Positions 11,151 to 22,210 are shown, counted from the first letter of the stretch. The stretch is DNA of 64,000 nucleotides from Euborellia annulipes (GCA_023213315.1 JAKCPI010005260.1:51415-115414), one strand, 5' to 3'. Numbers and translations are program-made. Notes: generated by a model from the letters alone, not told the origin.

Positions 11151-11291
11151 GCTGTTTGCCTCGAGCTCATAGAGGCTCTTGGCAACTCCTGACAATGTGA
11201 CTAATGAACCAGAGGTCATGACATCCGACGAATGTTCGCTCAAACACATTGTCAGGAGTTGCCAAGAGGCTCTATGAGCTCGAGGCAAACA

Positions 11292-11341
11292 GCATTTGTC
11301 CTGATGACGGCCGGAATATCGACCGAAACGTCGACAAACAT
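11292..11341 (+). ncRNA. Hammerhead-like ribozyme motif
   Basis: TTTGTC, CTGATGA, C, GGCCG-loop-CGACC (one mismatch), GAAACGTC, GACAAA. It has the canonical CTGATGA version of the core and a six-pair stem I; the stem II mismatch arose after duplication. Confidence 0.6.
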
Positions 11342-11634
11342 ATGAAATAAAGATAAATATAATTTTCTTTATTGTTTTTTGGCTATCCTCACCACTCAAT
11401 ATATATTTAGCCACTCCTCCTGAAATTAATCATTATTCAATTTTTATTTTTAATAATTTTTTTAAGTTATAAGATATGTCTTTATTAAGTTGGTAACTTC
11501 ACAAAACTCCTAATATCTCAGATAGCTAATTATATGTGAAAAACTCATTTTTTAGCTCGAAAGTTAAGCGTGTTCTTGTTTACTATAAAGATGTTTTACT
11601 AACAACCGGCCCTTAGTGTCTCACGAGTGCTAAA

Positions 11635-11687
11635 GAAAAAATACTTTCTCTCTATATATTTCACATATAGAGCAAGAGAAAGTAAAA
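11635..11687 (+). repeat. Solo XB terminal hairpin
   Basis: Only the 3' hairpin of XB is present (ATACTTTCTCTCTATATA...GCAAGAGAAAGTAAAAA), with no XB body on either side. Confidence 0.7.
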
Positions 11688-11689
11688 AC

Positions 11690-12280
11690 TCAAGCTTGCT
11701 CATTCTCCAGGACACAAGTCGTACATACAAGAATTACTCATTTAACAGATATTTATCTTATAAATCCTAGCTAGCCAAAGAATTTGTTTTCCTGTTGGGA
11801 CTGACTGGGTGGGTAGATGGAGGAATATCCGATTTGAATCGATATGTTTACCAGGAGACGTCTCTGTTTACCTGTTTGGCGCCCAACTAAATTAGGTATC
11901 GAGCTTAATTGATTTACAAAACCCTCCTTCAATAGCGGCACCTAATGAAAGTTAATGAACTTGGCTGGAACGGAATTTGTTAGATCCTATTGACACTTGG
12001 CTGCCTAAAGGCAATAGTCTATTACATACCGGCATAATTGTAGGGTCCTTTGACCACACGCAAAAGCGTTCCATCCAGCCATGCAAGAAAAATCAATGAT
12101 CAATCACTATTTAAAAAAAAAAAAATAATATCTCACTCATCATGCTTAACCGCAAATATATAAATAAACATCTCGTCTTAAATGGGTAATTATATTTCAG
12201 TCTTGACGAAAATTATTCGAAATAAAAAATAGTTAATTTAAATTAATATGAATGAGAAAGAGGGTCTTGAAATGAAAAGA
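11690..12280. other. Unique, mixed-composition island
   Basis: No repeat recognised. Sequence complexity at 11760-12090 is higher than in the neighbouring AT-rich DNA, with several TAATTGA/ATTAGG-type homeobox-like words. Conserved regulatory DNA is possible but untested. Confidence 0.3.
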
Positions 12281-12284
12281 AGGG

Positions 12285-12395
12285 GACGGTCTCACAGCAC
12301 TCAACTTTCTCTTACGTTCGGTAATCGAAAGTTGTGTTCTGTACTTGTCACCCAAGATTTTTGTGTCGATATATATCTAGTTCCTGCCAATATAT
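12285..12395 (+). repeat. XB 5' hairpin fragment
   Basis: CAACTTTCTCTTACGTTCGG through CACCCAAGATTTTTGTGTCG matches the second half of the XB 5' hairpin and adjoining 30 bp; the rest is absent. Confidence 0.65.
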
Positions 12396-12779
12396 AAGAA
12401 ATATAAGAGGTAAAACAGAAAAATGATATTTGAACCATACAAACTCTGAATTTTTTTCCGACTGATTATTTTGTATATTTCACTTATAGAAGTCTAACAT
12501 TTTTTTTTTCTTTTCCAGCGTTATTTAATTTTTTAGATGATTATATTAATGATGAGTGTTGACGCTTTTTACTTTCTCTTACCTATGTATATCTTTATAT
12601 ATATAATTCTTCTGTACGTGTGTATGTGACTGAACTCCTCCTAAACGACTGAACCAATTATGATGAAATTTTCTGTGTATGTTTGTGAGAGTCCCGGACA
12701 GGTTTTGTTTCACAAATAACAATAAGTTAATGAGTAATTAACTGTTAAAATAAGAAAAAAATAAAAATTAGGAGAAAGG

Positions 12780-12793
12780 GTTGCCATGGTAAC
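12780..12793 (-). promoter_or_regulatory. RFX-type X-box inside the Helitron
   Basis: GTTGCCATGGTAAC preceded by AGGAGAAAG and followed by AACATATAAATAT, as in XB copies, but located inside the Helitron. Confidence 0.5.
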
Positions 12794-13051
12794 AACATAT
12801 AAATATTTACCCATGTTTACGATTTTTTTTATTTATTTACATTTTGAATTGTAAAATATCGCGTAAATTTTTTGTTTGTGTATCGGGAGAGTCCCGGAAA
12901 GGATATGATTCACAAAAAATCTTAAGTTCATGAATAATTAACCGTTAAAATAATCTCTATATTATAAAAATGAAAAGAGAAAATGTATGTACCGGTATGT
13001 ATATAAGTAGGCGAGCAAGGGGGTCCAGGGGGCGCAGCCCCGCCTAGACGG

Positions 13052-13076
13052 AAAGCCCCGCCGAAGGCGGGGCTTT
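13052..13076 (+). other. Helitron 3' terminal hairpin
   Basis: AAAGCCCCGCC-GAA-GGCGGGGCTTT, a perfect 11-bp stem four bases before CTAG. It is expected to act as the transposition terminator. Confidence 0.85.
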
Positions 13077-13926
13077 GCGTCTAGTATGTAATATATATAT
13101 AGAGAGAAAGTATTGGATTCATGTCAAAAATTCGATGTCGAGATTTTGATGGATCTTCACGTTTTGAGGTCCCCTGAATCCAAAAAAGTGGTTTTCGCGA
13201 CATGGTCTGTCTGTCTGTGTGTCTGTGTGTCTGTGTGTGTGTGTGTCTGTGAACAAAATATCTCAAGAACGAAAAGAGCTAGGAAGTTGAAATTTTATAT
13301 TTAAGTTAGGCACCCCCATGGGACATGACACGAAGCTTTTTGAACAAAATCGACCAAAAAGTACTAGCACTTTACTGATTCACTTTTTCAGTTTTTTTCG
13401 ATTTTCTCAAAATTTGCTCCAACGATTTTTTTTAAAATTCAAAAATCAATTATTTTTTAGATTCTCTATAAAATGTATATTCTCATTTTGTGATTGAAAT
13501 CTTCTGAAGACAACTTTACTCTTGTACTCCATAGAAAAGATAGGAGAAATGGTTGCCATGGTATCAAAATATAAATATTTTGCCATACTTATAAATTTTA
13601 CATCTTGAATTCAATTGTACCCTACTGTCGGAAACTAAATACATGTCGACACAAAAAATCTGGTGTGACAAGCACAGTACACAACTTTCGATTACCGAAG
13701 GTAAGAGAAAGTTGTGTGCTGTGCGCCAGTCACACCAGATTTTTTTTAAATTATTTTATTTAAACTATTAATAGATTTTTTTTACTTTATTTGATTTCAC
13801 TTAAACCCCATTTTTACTTTCTCGTTTTTGGTTATTTTGACTTTTCATTAAGAAATTTCCTCATTATATTATTAGAATTATTGTGAACACACCATAAATT
13901 AATCAAATATATTAGTTCAATTATAA

Positions 13927-14179
13927 TTGAAGGGGACGGTTGCAGATAGTGCTGATCCATAATTATGACAACCCCGGCTTTTCAGCACTATCAATTGTGC
14001 AAAGTTCTGTACCATTTGTACAATTTGTTTCTCAGCTTGATATTGCTATTAGAGTGCTCTGGCAGTAGCAAACAAACCAAACTTCCTTTTGGTATTTTGT
14101 TTGTTTCCAATGTTTAAAATTGAAATATCTCAGAACTATATATTTGTGGGTTAGCACTATCTGCGCCAGACCCCTTCAA
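13927..14179. mobile_element. TIR MITE (TTGAAGGGGACGG family)
   Basis: Terminal inverted repeats of about 27 bp: TTGAAGGGGACGGTTGCAGA and the inverse TCTGCGCCAGACCCCTTCAA, both continuing into the AGCACTATC/GATAGTGCT word. The 250-bp interior has no ORF. Superfamily and duplication unclear. It lies only about 30 bp before an XB copy. Confidence 0.7.
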
Positions 14180-14208
14180 TTGAAGAGAGATATGTTTTGA
14201 TTGTTTTT

Positions 14209-14907
14209 AAAAAATCTGGTGTGACTGGCGCACAGCACACAACTTTCTCTTACCTTCGGTAATCGAAAGTTGTGTACTGTGCTTGTCTCACCAGATTTTT
14301 TGTGTCGACATGTATTTAGTTTCCGACAGTACGGTACATTCGATTTTCAAGATGTAAAATTTATAAGTATAGCGAAATATTTATATTTTGTTACCATGGC
14401 AACCATTTCTCCTATCTTTTCTATGGAGTACAAGAGTAAAGTGGTCTTCAGAAGATTTCAATCACAAAATGAGAATATACATTTTAAAGAGAATCTAAAA
14501 AATAATTGATTTTTGAATTTTTTAAAAAATCGTTGGAGCAAATTTTGAGAAAATCGAAAAAAACTGAAAAAGTGCATCAGTAAAGTACTAGTACTTTTTG
14601 GTCGATTTTGTTCAAAAGCTTCGTGTCACGTCCCAGGGGGGTGCCTAACTTAAATATAAAATTTCAACTTCCTAGCTCTTTTCGTTCTTGAGATATTTTG
14701 TTCACAGACAGACACACAGACACACGGACACACAGACACACAGACACACAGACAGACAGACCATGTCGCGAAAACCACTTTTTTGGATTCAGGGGACCTC
14801 AAAACGTGAAGATCCATCAAAACCTCGACATCGAATTTTTGACATGAATCCAATACTTTCTCTCTATATATATATTACATATATACATAGGTAAGAGAAA
14901 GTAAAAA
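14209..14907 (+). mobile_element. XB element, near complete
   Basis: Full plus-oriented copy: 5' hairpin (14209-14302), X-box (14390-14403), GTACAAGAGTAAAGTGG, AAAGTACTAGTACT, an ACAC/GACA microsatellite (about 14700-14760), and the 3' hairpin ending GTAAGAGAAAGTAAAAA. Small open frames on either strand come from the microsatellite and recur in other copies; they are not genes. Confidence 0.87.
14390..14403 (+). promoter_or_regulatory. RFX-type X-box palindrome in XB element
   Basis: GTTACCATGGCAAC, identical to the copies at 8847 and 16842. Confidence 0.55.
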
Positions 14908-16660
14908 ATGAAAAATTGAAAAATCGTGTAGTGCATCTAAAAGAAGCAAAATTAGCTGCGTGAACTCAACTATTTGACATGTAGATTAATTTATGGTGTG
15001 TTTACATGAAGGACGGACGTTTCCAACAAAGATAAATATTTTTGCTTCTAGCAATGTCTTCTAGGTGCCAAACTACAAGCTTTCTGAATGGTCTGGTATA
15101 TATATTAGAAAAAGCACTATCGAAAGCTCACTTTTTATTCTTTTGACCTATTTAAGTTTCAACAATGTTTGATCTTTCTTAACAACAACGAACACAGTTT
15201 ATTTTCATCTTCTCTCCAGCTAGACTAACCAAGGGATTTTTTTTCAATTAAATATTTTTCTTAAACAGGGATTCCAAAAAAAATTATCCTCAACTATATT
15301 ATACAATTATATTAAATTGTTAGTATTTTTACTTAAAAAGTAATTAAATAGTAATAAATAACTCCTTTTTTATTTATTAATTGCTCGCCCCTGTCTCTAC
15401 AATAGCTTTAATTATCAAATAAATATTTATAATAAATCTCTGATAATCGCGAGATTGACGTCACTAATAGAGTTGACCTGATTATTATTTGATCATTTCC
15501 GAAATAATCATTTTGTTTTGCTCTCCCTCTGGTCGGTCGGAGTCTGCGTGTATCAGCGGTCATCTTTGCTATATTTCATCAAGGCGGAAGCGATAAGGGG
15601 ACAAATTACAACCTCCCAGCCCCACATCGACCATTTCTCTCTTTTCTGGCCAATTGGGGATTTTGCATCTCCTCGGAAATCCGGGCTAATAACATTTCGG
15701 AGAGAAAGAGAGAGATGATCTTGACCATCTTCTCCTGGGGGGTCCATTTTCCCACCCCTTTTGTTAGCTGCCTGCCTTCCCTGCTCCGCTTTTTTATTTC
15801 ATCTGGGATTTATGAGGCCTGGGGACCGGAAGGAGCTTGTTCACCTCAGATCCAATCTGACTTGATTGCAAAGTGGATTTCATGGGAACCCCGCAATCTC
15901 TATGTCGTCATTTTCACACACACACACACATACACACTCACGCACTCACTCCTCTCTTTTGACAAAAAAAAAATAAATAAATAAATAAACGAAGGGAGAA
16001 GAAATTCAAAAATCATCGCATTCATTTATTTCTCTCTCCCCCTCTCTCTGTCTACGGATCTTGAAATCAATTTATAATTCTCACACCTAGAAAATTTATT
16101 TTATAATCTTACAATGCATTAATCTCTTAAGGAGAGAGGCTTTTTTTCCAAAAGATAAATTTTTTTAATCATAATCTGACAGAGAAGAGATAAATTTATT
16201 TTATTAGCTTATTCTCCTTAATTATATTTTGGCCTAGGTATAGAGTGTTTAAAAAAATTTGGAATAGTTTTATTTTGTGACCTGTCTAATTTATTTAAAG
16301 ATGTATATAGCAAATAGGATATATACATTTTCTTATTATATACATACTCAACAAATAATCATACTTAGGCAGGTGTGGGGGGATGTAATCCAAGCTAAGT
16401 TCTATAATATTTTTGGTTGAAGAATATTTTATATAGCTCTATGATTTTAAATTGATTAGGTAATTATTTGAAAAAAGATGTAAGGTTAGAAAATCCACTA
16501 TTACATTTTTTCCGCGATTTTATGACAAATTTAAGATTCCTGTATTTTTTTTTATCAAAAGTTGTGTAAAATCGTATTGCAAAACATTAAAAAAAATTCT
16601 TCCGTTCCTGTACATAGACTAAGTTACCACTTTTAATTATCTTACTATAATATTACTTTT
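14908..16660. other. Unannotated stretch with GC-richer island
   Basis: 15520-15900 is GC-richer and of higher complexity (GGTCGGTCGGAGTCTGCG, TCTCCTGGGGGGTCC) than its AT-rich flanks. A CA microsatellite is at about 15915-15950. Open frames there lack recognisable domains. The remainder is AT-rich unique DNA. Confidence 0.4.
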
Positions 16661-16662
16661 AT

Positions 16663-17170
16663 AAAAAATCTGGTGTGACTGGCGCACAGCACACAACTTT
16701 CTCTTACCTTCGGTAATCGAAAGTTGTGTTCTGTGCTTGTCACACCAGATTTTTTGTGTCGACATATATTTAGTTCCCGACAGTACGTAACATTTGGATT
16801 AAGATGTAAAATTTATAAGTATGGGAAAATATTTATATTTTGTTACCATGGCAACCATTTCTCCTATCTTCCCTATGAAATACAAGAGTAAAGTAGTCTT
16901 CAAACAATTTTGAGAGCAAAATCAGAATATACATTTGAAAGAGCATCTAAAAAATAATTGATTTTTGAATTTTAATCAAAATCGTTAGAGCGAATTTTGA
17001 GAAAATCAAAAAAACTGAAAAAGTACATCAGTAAAGTACTAGTACTCTTTGGTCGATTTTGATTAAAAGCTTATTTTCACGCCCTAGGAGGGTGCCTAAC
17101 TTAAATATAAAATTTCAACCTCCTAGCTCAATTCCTTCATGCTTAAAATTGAACACACACAGACAGACAC

Positions 17171-17212
<42 letters not shown>

Positions 17213-17358
17213 CATGTCGCGAAAACCACTTTTTTGGATTCAGGGGACCTCAAAACGTGAAGATCCATCAAAATCTCGACATCGAATTTTTGACATGAAT
17301 CCAATACTTTCTCTCTATATATATATTACATATATACATAGGTAAGAGAAAGTAAAAA
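16663..17358 (+). mobile_element. XB element, near complete, long GACA array
   Basis: 5' hairpin at 16663-16757, X-box 16842-16855, body, then a pure (GACA)n array at about 17160-17212 and the 3' hairpin to 17358. A variant word (AATTCCTTCATGCTTAAAATTG) replaces CTTTTCGTTCTTGAG seen in the copy at 14209, matching the minus copies at 29448 and 46706, so at least two subfamilies exist. Confidence 0.87.
16842..16855 (+). promoter_or_regulatory. RFX-type X-box palindrome in XB element
   Basis: GTTACCATGGCAAC, perfect. Confidence 0.55.
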
Positions 17359-17875
17359 TTATCGTTATTCATGAAATTTAATTATTCTGAGATAGCGGCC
17401 GAAACTTTGTCAATTAAAAAAATTATATAATTAATTTCTTTTGACTGCATTTTTATCTTTAAAATTGATATCTGGCGTCAAAATAAAAAAAGAAATTGAG
17501 AGAGAAATAAAAAGAGAATCCCCTTAAATCATATGAAAATAACTGCCCATAATTCATAGCTGATCGTTCCTCTTCATTTATATGCAAATCGGATGTATTC
17601 TGATATTACAATGTGCATTGTAAAAAAAAAAAAAACATCAACATAGCAGGTATAAGGTGTTTTATAAGAATAAAAGAAGGGAAGGGGAGAAAGAGAAAGA
17701 GAGAGAATGAATGAAAATGTGAATGAAGCCTCTTTTTATAAATAAAAATACAAAATAAATAATTTGATTTTATTATTTAAACATTTCAACAGGTTGAATT
17801 TTTTATTTTATATTCCTTTTAGAGAATATTTAGTTACGTTAAGGAGCGAAAAAAGGGAAGTATTTTATTTAGTAG
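17359..17875. other. Unannotated AT-rich stretch
   Basis: Includes a purine-rich run (about 17670-17730) and nothing else recognisable. Confidence 0.4.
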
Positions 17876-17879
17876 CCTA

Positions 17880-18348
17880 CAGTGAAACCCTCTTAACCGG
17901 TCTGGTCGGAACCGAGACCCTTGGCGGATACCCGTTTGGCCGGTTAATCAGAGGTTTCACTGAAAAATTGATTTTCATTCATTTTTATCACACGTTTTGG
18001 TTTCCCAACTCGCTCATTTTTATTAAGGAGGTGTAGTAGAAAAATAGACTGGGAAGCAAGCGAGTAAACAAACTTGGGAACTCCTTCCCCCTCCCTCTTC
18101 GCCATCTAAACGAACATATTACACCACACAGTTTAATTAAAATACAAAAAAAAAAAGTAATTGATATATTTATAATATATATAGGCCTAATTATAAAAAT
18201 AATAAATAAATGTGGACTGCACCCGCCTTTTTATCAAATAAAAATAATGTATGATAAAAATACTGTATTTAATAATAGGGGATAATGGGATAGTCCTGTT
18301 AATCCGAGGACCGTTTGATCCGAGGCCGGATAAGAGGATTTTTTACTG
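17880..18348. mobile_element. pogo/Tigger-like MITE
   Basis: The left end CAGTGAAACCCTCTTAACCGG and the right end CGGATAAGAGGATTTTTTACTG are inverted relatives of the pogo-type CAGT...CC..TTAACCGG terminus, flanked by TA on both sides (17878-17879 and 18349-18350). No transposase is encoded. Confidence 0.75.
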
Positions 18349-18454
18349 TACTAATTGAATTTTAGGGCAAATTAATCTTTAAAAATTATTTTAATTCCAA
18401 ATTAACTCGAATAAATAAATACAAATAATATCTATTAAAAAAAGTAAAATATAT

Positions 18455-18515
18455 AACGATGAAAAGTGGCTGAATACTCTAAATTGGATATAGGAGACGT
18501 ACCAGCTAAGGGTTT
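18455..18515 (+). repeat. PF tail fragment
   Basis: GATGAAAAGTGGCTGAATAC...TATAGGAGAC...GCTAAGG matches 6841-6895 (tail and outer arm of the PF element there); it is cut off by the SINE sequence that follows. Confidence 0.55.
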
Positions 18516-18800
18516 TCACACTTTTTACCCATTCACTTTCACATGCACACAGACTTTTCGGCAACTGAGGCTATATAAAACTTGATTCGATAACTGTTAT
18601 TAATGAATATATATATTGAACCTCGCGGGTTCGGACCCCAGGCAGTCCGATGATTTTATTTAAGGCATTTGGATACCAAATGACTTAAATAGAAATGTCT
18701 GGACCCCCCCCCCCAATAGATATATTAATAATTAACGGTTATCGTCAAGTCTTAAATGGCCTGAGTTGCCGAAAAGACTGTGCGAATGAGAAAAAAGAAA
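18516..18800. mobile_element. SINE-A inverted composite
   Basis: 18516-18620 is the 3' half of SINE-A on the minus strand (CACACTTTTTACC..., CTTTTCGGCAACTGAGG). It is joined to 18620-18800, a plus-strand copy starting in box B (CGCGGGTTCGGACCCC) and continuing to the 3' end. Two 3' halves face away from a shared centre. This could be two insertions or template switching at integration. Confidence 0.7.
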
Positions 18801-18804
18801 AATC

Positions 18805-19085
18805 CAATCCAGTGCCTGCTTGAGAATTTGTTTACATTCATAGAATATATAAATACAAAGAATACATAGATATTTCCCTAAACATTTCCTATGGAAGAAA
18901 TCGTAACTTTAGTAATTAATAACTCAAAAAGTTATAGGAATTTTGAGATGAAAATAATTTTCCTATAATCCCTAGAAGGTTCTCTTAAAGCATAAAAAAT
19001 TTCGTTTCGAAATACCAACGGGAAGTTGCCCAAATAGAGCATGACAGACAGACAGACGGATATTAGCGAATTATATAAATAGATT
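18805..19085 (+). repeat. Dispersed repeat fragments
   Basis: 18805-18850 (CCAGTGCCTGCTTGAG...TTTGTTTACATT) recurs at 20596-20633. 18890-19085 has the look of another non-autonomous repeat ending in GACAGACAGACGGATATTAGCG. Boundaries not defined. Confidence 0.45.
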
Positions 19086-19935
19086 AATATGATGTTTTGT
19101 ATTTATTTTTTTCTAAGATTCTTTTCGTATAATTTATGACTTATTAGCAATTAATTATCTTTGGAGATATCTTTTGACTAATAATAAATCTAATATATTC
19201 ATTTAAATATATTAATATATAGCGCACAAGATAAAATTACTCAGAAAATGAATGGCATTTGCATGGGATTAATATGTATGATTTCCCTTTGAGTATGCAT
19301 ATTAGTATCATTTATCTAATTTAATGAAAGATTCGTGACTTATTTCAACTCCGTCATTGAATAGCAACCAACTCTTTGTACCGTTTTAAAAATAAAAATA
19401 AAAAAAAAAAAAACCTTATGAAAATTTAGTAGTGTAGTCTATTAATAATAATATTATAATAATTTGCGGTGATGATTTTTTTTTCACACGCTACATGATG
19501 TCCTCGTGTCATCCGTGGAAACATCTCTCTTCAACATGAGAGAGGAGGAAGATGCTGTGTCAGCATCTCTCTCGCGTCATCATTAAGCCGGGTGCCGAAC
19601 CGATGAGCTCTGGAACACATATGCACGCACACATAAATGCACACGACTTGCTTAACGATGTCGAGCTTAATATTACTATCAACTTCACTTTTGAAATGTA
19701 TTTATTTTAAATATAGGTAGTATTAATACAGTATAAAAGGTCTTTTTTTAGCACAACACACTTGATGATTACGTACGTGGATAGCAAATTGAATTATGGT
19801 TGTAATTCTTTGACTCGCCGTTTTGCTTACCCCTTAAGAGACTGTATTCTCTTTTTTTTTTAATTTGAATTTTTTATATACAGAATTCGAATAATTAACA
19901 TTCGACAAAGAAACGAAAATCACTACTTTTTAATT
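19086..19935. other. Unannotated stretch
   Basis: AT-rich. Contains ATTTGCAT at 19257-19264 and a more complex patch at 19490-19680. No gene recognised. Confidence 0.4.
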
Positions 19936-19937
19936 TT

Positions 19938-20022
19938 AAAAATCTGGTGTGACTGATAGCAAAGTACACAATATTCTCTTATTTTGGATATTCGAAAGTT
20001 GTGGTCTGTGCTTGTCACACCA
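19938..20022 (+). repeat. Solo XB 5' hairpin, divergent
   Basis: AAAAATCTGGTGTGAC...GCTTGTCACACCAC keeps both hairpin arms but no XB body. It is immediately followed by a pogo-like MITE. Confidence 0.65.
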
Positions 20023-20033
20023 CTCGGCTTATA

Positions 20034-20183
20034 CAGGAGAATCCCGATAATTGGTCATGGTGTGGACGGTTATCGGGATTACCAATTATCGGGAGATACA
20101 TAATTAAAAAAATTTTCTCTAGGGTCCGGCAAATTTAGCTGGAAATACGAATAATTGGGATACGAAATATTGGGATTCCACTG
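20034..20183. mobile_element. pogo-like MITE, 150 bp
   Basis: Ends CAGGAGAATCCCGATAATTGG and AATATTGGGATTCCACTG between TA dinucleotides (20032-20033, 20184-20185). Internal repeats of ATTATCGGGA. Non-coding. Confidence 0.72.
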
Positions 20184-20369
20184 TAAGTAGGCCTATATTA
20201 AATTCCAAGAGATTTTTATTTTCGGCTTGTGGCACAGAGCCAATCAGTCATTCAATTTATTATCATACTAATAATATTTATGATTTAAATAAGGGCAGGT
20301 TCAGCCAAAAAAAAGCCTTTATATTCTTATCGACCCACTTGAGTATATTAAAGTCTGGACACCTCCTTA

Positions 20370-20740
20370 TTTCTGGTTCCAACCGGCTCCTTATATCCAG
20401 CCTCTTCTATGCTATGGAGGATGTCCTAGTTTGAGGAGGGACTCCCTCAGCACCGGGGTGTAGCCTACTCCTTTCGAAGAATGCATCTCTAAGAGGGAAC
20501 CTTCTTTACGTCCCTTCCACAGGACGGGATGTCACAGCAACTCCCTCTCCTCGTAGAGTTGCCTGGGGGCTATTGTGGTGAGATCCAATATTCCAATCCA
20601 GTGCCTGCTTGAGGATTTGTTTACATTAAATAAATATTTTTATTTAATGAAAAAATCCCGCACGCCTAGGGTTTGAACACGGATCTTCTTTGTAGAAGCC
20701 GACACTCGAGCCCACTACACCAGCGAGACCCCCCTTTTTT
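20370..20740 (-). mobile_element. tRNA-derived SINE (family B)
   Basis: The minus strand starts near 20740 with a tRNA-like head (box A TGGTGTAGTGGGCTCG, box B GTGTTCAAACCC). It is followed downstream by a 200-bp body (CTCTACGAGGAGAGGGAG..., AGGACATCCTCC) shared with 39175-39350. Old copy; exact ends unknown. Confidence 0.6.
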
Positions 20741-22085
20741 TTTTTAATTTTCTTGATAACAAAAATAGGCATTTAGAAGGATATACTCTAGAATTTTTGA
20801 AATTGATTTTGTTTTACTCCGGCATTCCCATTATTTTCGAATAGGAATATTTTGTATTAATCGCCCTTCTTTAGAACAAACCTTTCTAAAATAGAAAATT
20901 CTTTTTGTATCGTTAAAAAAACATTACGAATAAATCATTGCTTTTTAGGCATAGAGCCTAAACTAAAGTTTAAATTTTTTTTATTAATATACCATATTCG
21001 CTATGAATATGAAAAAAACTAAAATCCAAAAAATATTTTTTCTATATATCAAATTAAAATGACCTTTATAATCACCGAACTAATTTTTTTTTTTTTTTTT
21101 TTTACACATTTTTTTCTATCGTATTTTTTTTTTTTAAATATTATTATATACCCTGGATCAAAATTTATTCAGGTTCACCAAACTTTCATTCTTTCAATGG
21201 AATTAAAAAAAAAAAAAAACAAATCCTCTTATAAATTTTATTTTTAGCCATCATGAAATAACAACAACAACAGCAAAATGCCCCTCCCCTCTATTTAATC
21301 TCTGAGTGGAATTGATAAATACATCGCGCTTACACTTGGGGCTGATGTAAGCGATTAGCTTACGACTAGTTTTCGTAATATAATGGCCTCCTGTCGACAT
21401 AGCAGCAGTGTGTCCGTGTTGCTTAGCATGTCAGTTTTCGTTCTATAGCGATGTTAATCAGATATTTTCGCCCCCCTCTCTGGGAGACTTGACGACGACA
21501 TTACAATACAAAATGCGTGTGCCTGGTCATTACTACGCGAAGATAGCATCTCTGTCAATCAAAACGTGTTTACGCCCATACCCCCACCCACCCACAACAA
21601 CCAATTATCAATAAATGTGGCAAAAGACCGCCCGATCGACCAAGATAATAATGGATTAAAAGGGCAGGAAAGGTGCCAGCCAGCCAGCCATGCTTGTTAG
21701 CCCTTAACGCCCTCCCCCCTCTCGTTCATCATCACTTCAGCGCCCTTTTCGAAACCGCATCCTCATTTATTTATATGAGAGAGATGCTTCTTCTCTTCTT
21801 CTTCTTCATTCGATCAAAAACTTGGCTTCATTATTTTCAAGATTAAAAACCAACATGGGAACTAATTGGAATCGTCAAGATCTTTTCTATTTTTTTTTTT
21901 TTTTTTTTTTAATGAATTATTTTTTTGTTAATAACAGCATTCGCATTTGTTTTAATAATTTTAGGATGATAATAATTACGAGAGTAGTTAAGAGGGTAAC
22001 GATCTAGTGGTTTTGTTAGAATTTAGAGGCCAAAAGTGACAATTTTTAAAAATGTTAAAATTTTTTGCTCTTTTCTACTAAAAAT
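20741..22085. other. Unannotated stretch
   Basis: AT-rich with long T and A runs. 21250-21780 is more complex and C-rich (ACCCCCACCCACCC-type) and may be unique regulatory sequence. No coding signal recognised. Confidence 0.4.
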
Positions 22086-22089
22086 ATCA

Positions 22090-22210
22090 CAGTACAGGAT
22101 AAGAGGACACGAAAAGAAGAGAGCAGTTAGTGGTATTTCGTTGTTTATTAATTTCTCATCATGTTGACATTTCGATCCAGGTCGGGATCATCCTCAGAAC
22201 AGATGATTGT
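22090..22210 (-). mobile_element. PF fragment with hammerhead-like core
   Basis: Minus strand 22160-22205: TGTT, CTGAGGA, T, GATCC-CGACCT-GGATC, GAAA, TGTC, AACA. This gives a 4-pair stem I and a perfect 5-pair stem II. The outer part (ACGAAAAGAAGAGAGCAG...) resembles other PF arms. No inverted partner. Confidence 0.6.

Larger units (their letters stand above)
11039..11435. mobile_element. PF fold-back element, 397 bp, near-perfect arms
   Basis: A perfect 13-bp duplication TTCAATTTTTATT flanks it (11026-11038, 11436-11448). Arms of about 165 bp run from GAGTGGTGAGGATA to the GACAATGTG centre and back. A one-sided ~34-nt tail (TTAGCCACTCCTCC...) lies on the right only. Each arm contains a hammerhead-like core. 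High arm identity suggests a young insertion or arm-to-arm conversion. Best example of the PF architecture in the window. Confidence 0.8.
12592..13084 (+). mobile_element. Non-autonomous Helitron, 493 bp
   Basis: Starts with TC (TCTTTATATATATAATTC), ends CTAG, and lies between host A (12591) and T (13085) with no duplication. These are all canonical Helitron features. An 11-bp-stem GC-rich hairpin ends four bases before CTAG. The 5' part (CTCCTAAACGACTGAACC, ATGATGAAATTTTCTG) resembles words common in arthropod Helitrons. No Rep/helicase ORF. Positions about 12762-12850 resemble part of the XB body, including an X-box, suggesting captured or shared sequence. Confidence 0.88.
12566..13747 (-). 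mobile_element. XB element split by a Helitron
   Basis: The 12566-12591 segment (TTTTTACTTTCTCTTACC...) plus 13085-13747 together form a complete minus-oriented XB copy, interrupted by the 493-bp Helitron. Joining the flanks gives exactly the hairpin sequence of the XB copy at 46706. The X-box at 13552-13565 has one substitution (GTATC for GTAAC). A GT-rich microsatellite is at 13206-13250. Confidence 0.85.

Noticed and set aside
14650..17345. Recurrent small frames with Cys/Val or Thr/Gln/Arg-rich stretches (also at 13081-13304)
   Set aside because: They translate the GT/GACA microsatellite and 3' part of XB copies on either strand; not genes.
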